Source of the DNA: Actinomycetota bacterium
GTDB taxonomy: Bacteria > Actinomycetota > Actinomycetes > S36-B12 > CAIYMF01
Direction: 5' to 3'
Length of the DNA: 54,349 nucleotides
Assembly (NCBI GenBank): GCA_020161245.1
Contig: JAIUOK010000032.1
Location: 1 to 54,349 of the forward strand
This document shows positions 50,122-54,349 of the stretch, piece by piece (position 1 is the stretch's first letter; each line of letters begins with the position of its first letter). A program made the position numbers and the translations under genes. Below the pieces are notes generated by a model. That model had not been told where the DNA came from. It saw nothing but the letters and a program-made list of their open reading frames with translations, and made no database searches.

Positions 50122-50892
50122 ATGCGCCTCATGTACTTCGACGCGGGCGCCGACGCCTACTACCGCTTCATGGGCCGGTTCTCCGAGCCGCTCGCCCACC
50201 GCTTCGCCGACCTCGTCGGCGTCGCCCCGCCCGCCCGTGCGCTCGACGTCGGCGCCGGCGCCGGGGCGCTCACCCAGGTGCTCGTCGACCGCCTCGGCCC
50301 TGCGTCGGTGCACGCGGCCGAGCCGTCGGAGGCGTTCGTCGGGTCGCTGCGGACCAGGCTGCCCGGCGTCGACGTCGAGCAGACCGGCGCGGAGTCGCTC
50401 CCCTACGCCGACGACGAGTTCGACCTCGTCCTCGCGCAGCTCGTCGTGCACTTCATGACCGACCCTGTGCAGGGCATCGGCGAGATGCGGCGTGTGGCCC
50501 GGCCCGGCGCGGTCGTCGCGGCGAGCGTGTGGGACCACGACGGCCACCGGAGCCCGCTGTCGCCGTTCTGGGACACCGTGCTGCGGCTCGACGCCGGCGC
50601 CGAGGACGAGTCGTGGATGCCGGGCATCCGCGACGGGCACCTCGTCGAGCTCTTCGAGCAGGCCGGACTCGAGGGCGCCCGGCAGTCGGAGCTCACGGTC
50701 GAGGTGCCCTACTCCGGCTTCGACGAGTGGTGGTCGGCGTACACGCTCGGGGTGGGGCCCGCGGGCAAGCACGTCGCGGCGCTCGACGACGACGGCCGCG
50801 AGCAGCTGCGGCGGGCCTGCGCCGACTCGCTCCCTGCCGGCCCGTTCTCCCTGACCGCCACGGCGTGGACGGCCGCCGCAGTCGTCCGCTGA
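50122..50892 (+). CDS. Class I SAM-dependent methyltransferase
   Basis: A 256-residue methyltransferase of the UbiE/Methyltransf_11 type. The AdoMet motif I is RALDVGAGAGALTQVLVD (about 35-52). An acidic residue follows in HAAEPSEAF, and the post-motif strand is FDLVLAQLVVHFM with DPVQGIGEMRRVARPGAVV. The substrate is unknown; the small size and the FDEWWSAYTLG region suggest a small metabolite. It starts 43 nt after xylR with a CGGGAGCACC ribosome site, so it may be co-transcribed. A strong terminator follows. Confidence 0.88.
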   Translation: MRLMYFDAGADAYYRFMGRFSEPLAHRFADLVGVAPPARALDVGAGAGALTQVLVDRLGPASVHAAEPSEAFVGSLRTRLPGVDVEQTGAESLPYADDEFDLVLAQLVVHFMTDPVQGIGEMRRVARPGAVVAASVWDHDGHRSPLSPFWDTVLRLDAGAEDESWMPGIRDGHLVELFEQAGLEGARQSELTVEVPYSGFDEWWSAYTLGVGPAGKHVAALDDDGREQLRRACADSLPAGPFSLTATAWTAAAVVR

Positions 50893-50905
50893 CCGCCTGG
50901 ACAGG

Positions 50906-50938
50906 CGAAGGCCCGCCCCGTGACGGGGCGGGCCTTCG
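50906..50938. terminator. 15-bp perfect hairpin after the methyltransferase gene
   Basis: cgaaggcccgccccg (50906-50920) pairs with cggggcgggccttcg (50924-50938) around a 3-nt loop. It lies 13 nt after the methyltransferase stop and 26 nt before the stop of the convergent fasciclin gene. Confidence 0.85.
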
Positions 50939-50964
50939 TCCCTGAGGAGCTAGGAGGCTCGGTC

Positions 50965-51603
50965 TCAGAGGTCGATCGGGCGCAGCACGCGGTCGATGCC
51001 GTGCGCGATCTGCTTGTTGCCCTTGTTGATGTCGTAGGCGTCCCAGCGCACGCGCGGGTCGGTGTTGTCCGGGTCGGCGTCGCGCAGCACGATCTTGCGG
51101 TTCGGCACGATGTCGAGGGTGATGGCGCCGCCCTGGGCGGTCGTCAGCGCAGCGCCGTCGGCCTTGAGCGCCGTGGCGCGATCGATCGTGGCGCCCGGGA
51201 CGACGTGGTAGAGCAGCACGGTCTCGACCGTGTCGATGCCGAAGGCCGCGACGGCGTTGAACGCCTCCTCCTCGGACTTGGTCCACTTGCCGGTGGTCGA
51301 GTACACGAAGAGGCGGAAGGCCTGGTCGCGCGGGATGAACGCGGTGAGGGCGACGTTCCCGTCGGTGAGGACGCCGACCGGCGAGCTCGGCTTCGCCGCG
51401 AGGACGGCGAGGGCCGCCTGCGTGACGATGTCGTAGTCGTTCCAGTTGCCGTCGAAGGTGTCGCCGTCGGCGAGCAGGACGCTGGCGAGCGAGTTGGTGC
51501 CGAGAGCCGGCGCGGTGGCCGAGGCGGCGGGCGCGGCGACGACGGCGCCGGCGGCGAGGGCAGCGGTGGCTGCGAGGGCGGCGGTGGTACGGCGGAGGCG
51601 CAC
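50965..51603 (-). CDS. Secreted fasciclin-domain protein
   Basis: A 212-residue exported protein. The signal peptide (LRRTTAALAATAALAAGAVV) ends near ASA at 28. The rest resembles a fasciclin (FAS1/betaIg-H3) domain: VALTAFIPRDQAFRLFVYS, GIDTVETVLLYHVVPGATID, LDIVPNRKIVLRD and a final NKQIAHGIDRVLRPID. Compared with the classic domain, the first helix contains an insert (DTFDGNWNDYDIVTQAAL). FAS1 proteins act in cell adhesion or bind other envelope molecules. GGGAG is 6 nt before the GTG. There is no lipobox and no wall-anchor signal, so it is probably released or held by interactions. Confidence 0.88.
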   Translation of the reverse strand: MRLRRTTAALAATAALAAGAVVAAPAASATAPALGTNSLASVLLADGDTFDGNWNDYDIVTQAALAVLAAKPSSPVGVLTDGNVALTAFIPRDQAFRLFVYSTTGKWTKSEEEAFNAVAAFGIDTVETVLLYHVVPGATIDRATALKADGAALTTAQGGAITLDIVPNRKIVLRDADPDNTDPRVRWDAYDINKGNKQIAHGIDRVLRPIDL

Positions 51604-51909
51604 AGGATCTCCCGGAAGGTCGGTGCCCGGCGGATCCGGGCCGTCACGGGCTACTTCCGTGCGGGGCCGTCACCCGGATGCAGCAGCGGACGAACTTTCT
51701 CGGCAGGCCGCGGCGCGGACGGTTGGACGGCGTCCGGACGGGTAGTCGCAGGTCGGCCTCCGGGCCACCAGTCCGGCCGGCCGCCGCTGCCTCCCCCCTC
51801 CGGCACGGCGGCCGGTCCGGTCCCGGAGAGGGGATCCGCGGCCTGGCATCCGATTTCGGGCGCGCTGCGGGTCTGGGCTACGATCTGCGGGCTGCCGCGA
51901 GGCGGCGAC
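51604..51909. other. 306-nt gap between the fasciclin gene and tRNA-Phe
   Basis: It should hold the fasciclin promoter (minus) and the tRNA-Phe promoter (plus). A TACGAT at 51879-51884 lies 26 nt before the tRNA and is a likely -10; the -35 is not clear. No coding potential is convincing. Confidence 0.5.
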
Positions 51910-51983
51910 GGCCAGGTAGCTCAGTTGGTACGAGCGTCCGACTGAAAATCGGAAGGTCGGCGGTTCGACCCCGCCCCTGGCCA
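51910..51983 (+). tRNA. tRNA-Phe (anticodon GAA)
   Basis: A complete cloverleaf. The acceptor ggccagg pairs with cctggcc, the anticodon stem tccga/tcgga holds loop ctgaaaa with GAA at 51944-51946, and the T arm is gcggttcgaccccgc. CCA is not encoded. Its 3' end borders an integrase gene, so the last 20-30 nt are probably the attachment site of the element to the right. Confidence 0.95.
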
Positions 51984-51989
51984 CCGCAT

Positions 51990-52027
51990 CACTGCAGGTC
52001 ATGGCCCTAGGGCCATGACCTGCAGTG
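51990..52027. terminator. 38-nt perfect palindrome between tRNA-Phe and int
   Basis: The sequence from 51990 to 52027 reads the same on both strands (cactgcaggtcatggccc and its complement, with no spacer). It starts 7 nt after the tRNA and ends 29 nt before the int stop. It can serve both transcripts as a terminator, and being next to the att site it may also mark the element border. Confidence 0.75.
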
Positions 52028-52056
52028 GTTTGCGGTGCCGACGTGTCACAGATGTG

Positions 52057-53193
52057 TCACGACCGGCGCAGGACCTGGTCGAGCGTGGCCATGGCTTCGA
52101 CTGCGTCGTCCTCGAACATGTGCGCGTAGATCCGCTGGGTCACGACGGGGTCGTGACCCATGACTCCGGCGACTGCGACGACAGGCACGCCGGCCGCGAG
52201 GAGCAGGCTGATCGCGGAGTGCCGACAGTCGTGCAGCCGGATCCTGCGAAGTCCAGCTTTAGCTGCCAGGCGCTGGAAGTCGGCACTGTAGGTGTCCGGA
52301 TGGATGGGCTCGCCGATTTCGTTCACGGCCAGGTATCCGCTGTCCCGGTAAGCCGTGCCGGCTTCGGCCCGCTCGGCGTCCTGGACCTCGGAGGTGTGTC
52401 GCAGGGCGTCGATCGCGTAGGGGGCGAGCGGCACGCGGCGCCGGCTCCGGCTGGACTTCGGCTCGCCTTCGGACACCGTCCCACCTGCTCGACCGAGTGA
52501 GACGCGGGACCTTCGCACGGTGACACCGGGGCGTGCGCCGTCCAGCACGACGTCCTCCCAGCGCAGGCCGAGCACCTCACCGCGGCGCAGCCCGGACATG
52601 GTGAGCGCCCAGGCGCCGGCCAGCCGATCCTCCCTCGTGGAGATCAGGAAGGCGCGGGATTCGTCCGCGGTCCAGGCGTCTGTCTCCGAGTGCCGCTGTG
52701 GCATTCGGTCCACCAGCTGGGCGACGTTGCGCTGGAGAATCCCTTCGCGCACGGCAGCGTTCAACGCTTGCCGTAGCAAGCCGAGGGTCAGGTTCACCGT
52801 CCGCGGCGCCAAACCCGCATCGACCATGCTGTCCACGAGGTCGGCAACATCCCTCTTGGCTACCAGATCCAGCCGTTTGTTGCCGAAGGCACGCACGGCG
52901 GGCGCGAGGCCGAGACGATAGCCCTCGATCGTTTTGGGGCGGACGGCGTGCCGCCTGGATCGGAGCCAACTCTCGACATAGTCGGCAAGGGTCTGCTCGG
53001 ACTTGGGAACGTAGGAGCCATTCGCCATCTGGGCGCGGGTTCGGGCGAGGAATGCGCGCGCCTCCGTGAGGCGGTCAAACGTGGCCACCACCTGGCGGCG
53101 GCGACCGCTCGCATCTGGCACGCCGTCCGTCTTCACCCGGTAGCGCCGGCGCCCATCCTTCAGCGTCAGTGGAGTGATCGGCTCCGATCCCAC
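52057..53193 (-). CDS. int: Tyrosine recombinase/integrase
   Basis: A 378-residue site-specific integrase. Order: an arm-binding region (LKDGRRRYRVKTDG), a SAM-like core-binding domain (about 75-160, TLADYVESWLRSRRHAVRPK) and the catalytic domain. That domain has the first Arg in MSGLRRGEVLGLRWEDV, a Lys in KSSRSRRRVPL, the H-x2-R in LHDCRHS, the second His in GHDP and the nucleophile Tyr in QRIYAHM. All catalytic residues are intact. GTG 53193 follows GGAGG at 5 nt and is preferred over ATG 53262, which has no ribosome site. It lies beside tRNA-Phe, its likely target. Confidence 0.92.
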   Translation of the reverse strand: MGSEPITPLTLKDGRRRYRVKTDGVPDASGRRRQVVATFDRLTEARAFLARTRAQMANGSYVPKSEQTLADYVESWLRSRRHAVRPKTIEGYRLGLAPAVRAFGNKRLDLVAKRDVADLVDSMVDAGLAPRTVNLTLGLLRQALNAAVREGILQRNVAQLVDRMPQRHSETDAWTADESRAFLISTREDRLAGAWALTMSGLRRGEVLGLRWEDVVLDGARPGVTVRRSRVSLGRAGGTVSEGEPKSSRSRRRVPLAPYAIDALRHTSEVQDAERAEAGTAYRDSGYLAVNEIGEPIHPDTYSADFQRLAAKAGLRRIRLHDCRHSAISLLLAAGVPVVAVAGVMGHDPVVTQRIYAHMFEDDAVEAMATLDQVLRRS

Positions 53194-53421
53194 TACGACC
53201 TCCAAACACTCGCCCAACCGGCTGACTCGGCCTTTCCGCGGCCCTGTACGCCGATCTCCCATCGATTCAGCGGCTTGCCTTGTCGCCGCCGATTGCGCCA
53301 GAGCAGCGGCATGATCGCGTCGATTGTGCGTACCACCTACGACCAGCGGGGCGGCCGGACGAGGCGTCGATCTGTGGACGACACGCGGGCCACAGCCGCC
53401 TGTGGACGGCCCCGGTGCGGG

Positions 53422-53649
53422 TCAGCCGTGGTCAGCCGCGCTGTGCGACGCAGCCGTCGTGTCGGGGTCGAGGAGGCGGCGCAGCGCGGCGGTGGGGATG
53501 CGGATGAGCTTCCCGACTCGCAGGACGGGGGTGGGCCAGCGGTCGGTGCGGACCAGGTCGTAGGCAAGGCTCCGTCCGATGCCCAGCACGGCTGCGGCGG
53601 TGGGGACGTCGATGAGGGCGGGCAGCTGGTCGAGGTCGGGACGGTCCAT
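53422..53649 (-). CDS. HTH excisionase-like protein
   Basis: A 75-residue MerR/HTH_17-type DNA-binding protein. The helix-turn-helix is DVPTAAAVLGIGRSLAYDLV and the wing region reads PTPVLRVGKLIRIPTAALRRLL. Such proteins next to an integrase usually act as recombination directionality factors (Xis) that bend DNA at the att site. GGGGAGCACCGG precedes the ATG. It is 228 nt upstream of int on the same strand. Confidence 0.83.
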   Translation of the reverse strand: MDRPDLDQLPALIDVPTAAAVLGIGRSLAYDLVRTDRWPTPVLRVGKLIRIPTAALRRLLDPDTTAASHSAADHG

Positions 53650-53779
53650 CCGGTGCTCCCCTGGTCGTGGGTGGCGCCCGTTCCAATACCGGCGCTCACG
53701 ACAAGGTGCGCGGCATCAGGCACTGACAGGAGTCACGCGCGACCGCGCCGCACCAGCACCGCACCGAACCGCGGGCCGA

Positions 53780-54349
53780 TCACCGTTCGAGGGCGTCGCT
53801 GTCGCGGTGAGCGGCTCGGGACCGGTGAGGCGAGAGCACCGGTGCGTGCGGCGAGACCTGTCCGTGCCGCGGCGCCGCGGCATCCACGATGTTGGGGTCG
53901 CGGTCGGCGCGGTCGGCGCGGCGCGACCACCGGTCCCACCGCGTTGCCCGGGCCTCGGCCGCGTCGGCGTCCCGCTGATTCGTGTCGGCGTCGACGACTA
54001 CGACCGCGGCGCGGACCGCGTCCTCCGCGGCCGCGAGGCGGACCGTGGTCGACTCGAGGGCGCGACCCGCGCCGTCGAGGGCGGTGGCGAGGTCACGCCG
54101 TCGGCCCCGGCTCCAGAACGGGGTGTCGGCGAGACGTGCGGCGAGCCCGTCCCGCTCGGTGGTCAGCGTCTCGAGGCGCTCGCGCACCCGGTCGCGCTCC
54201 GCGCTCGCCTGCTGCAGGCGCTGCCTGTTGCGCTCATGCTCGCGCGGGAGATCCGGTGCTGGGCGGGCGTTCTCGCCGGCGTGGAACATCTTCTCCCGCT
54301 CGGTGTCGATGGCGGGGGCGAGCAGGGAGTGCGCGGCGCGCTCCCTGCC
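53780..54349 (-). CDS. C-terminal part of an unknown coiled-coil protein (runs off the edge)
   Basis: The reading frame is open from the right edge of the window to the stop at 53780, at least 189 codons. A possible internal ATG lies at 54289, but the frame continues upstream without a stop, so this is the end of a larger gene. The visible part is rich in Arg, Ala and Asp and forms likely coiled coils (EHERNRQRLQQASAERDRVR, ALESTTVRLAAAEDAVRAA), with an Arg/Asp-rich tail. Position after xis in an integrative element suggests a mobilisation protein such as the C terminus of a MobF-type relaxase, but no relaxase motif is visible here. Confidence 0.55.
   Translation of the reverse strand, partial: GRERAAHSLLAPAIDTEREKMFHAGENARPAPDLPREHERNRQRLQQASAERDRVRERLETLTTERDGLAARLADTPFWSRGRRRDLATALDGAGRALESTTVRLAAAEDAVRAAVVVVDADTNQRDADAAEARATRWDRWSRRADRADRDPNIVDAAAPRHGQVSPHAPVLSPHRSRAAHRDSDALER

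Larger units (their letters stand above)
51960..54349. mobile_element. Left end of an integrative element in tRNA-Phe (incomplete)
   Basis: Starting at the 3' end of tRNA-Phe there is a tyrosine integrase, a small HTH excisionase-like protein and the end of a coiled-coil protein, all on the minus strand. This order (att-int-xis) is typical of actinobacterial integrative elements such as the pSAM2 type. The other att copy, and any replication or transfer genes, lie beyond the right edge. Whether it is an AICE, ICE or phage cannot be decided here. Confidence 0.75.

Noticed and set aside
53194..53262. Integrase start at ATG 53262
   Set aside because: No ribosome site, and the added 23 residues do not look like an arm-binding domain; GTG 53193 has GGAGG at 5 nt.

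Overview
The window is a 54.3 kb piece of a high-GC actinobacterial (Actinomycetota) chromosome. The support is the extreme codon bias, a convincing F420-dependent glucose-6-phosphate dehydrogenase with other F420-type oxidoreductases, many GTG starts, start codons placed 6-7 nt after a TANNNT box (leaderless style), and a Streptomyces/RegX3-type PHO box. I cannot name the genus from sequence alone. Apart from the right edge, it reads as ordinary chromosome with tightly packed short operons.

Left part (1-10.5 kb): the tail of a probable histidine kinase, then an F420/redox block (PPOX-type protein, acyl-CoA synthetase, two luciferase-like oxidoreductases, fgd), an M15-like peptidase-fold protein, a YtcJ-like amidohydrolase, an acidic DxDGDGT-repeat protein and a HisA/PriA paralogue without its catalytic Asp. 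At 9.5-10.5 kb a leader with the hallmarks of the yybP-ykoY manganese riboswitch precedes a small one-helix membrane protein that is translationally coupled to a Gre-like transcription factor. This is the most unusual arrangement in the window, because this riboswitch class normally precedes Mn exporters.

Middle (10.7-36 kb): envelope and membrane genes (VanZ-RDD; a rhomboid-like/MprF-like fusion; an AI-2E family permease overlapping a Vps62-like protein; an SGNH hydrolase), a DksA-type zinc protein, an MFS exporter, a GH3 beta-glucosidase, a YkvA protein, the tdh-kbl threonine-to-glycine operon, a doubly anchored Pro/Ser/Thr-rich lipoprotein, a PhoX-like protein, a lipoprotein alpha/beta hydrolase, a glutaminase-STAS-cNMP fusion, a SHOCT protein, a Pit phosphate transporter with PHO boxes, and an NCS2 purine permease. 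An 836-nt gap (35795-36630) holds stacked hairpins, a G-rich strand and a cluster of DnaA-box-like sites in and beside a very long inverted repeat.

Right part (36.6-52 kb): an alpha/beta hydrolase, a GT2-GtrA/ArnT-like glycosyltransferase pair, a PAS-GGDEF protein with a degenerate EAL domain and a roughly 400-residue acidic tail, a small metallopeptidase, tRNA-Glu and tRNA-Asp, the xylAB operon divergent from a ROK regulator, a methyltransferase and a secreted fasciclin protein. tRNA-Phe (51910-51983) marks the boundary of an integrated element: a tyrosine integrase, a small HTH excisionase-like protein and the end of a coiled-coil protein run off the right edge. Convergent gene pairs are separated by long perfect hairpins, several unusually large.
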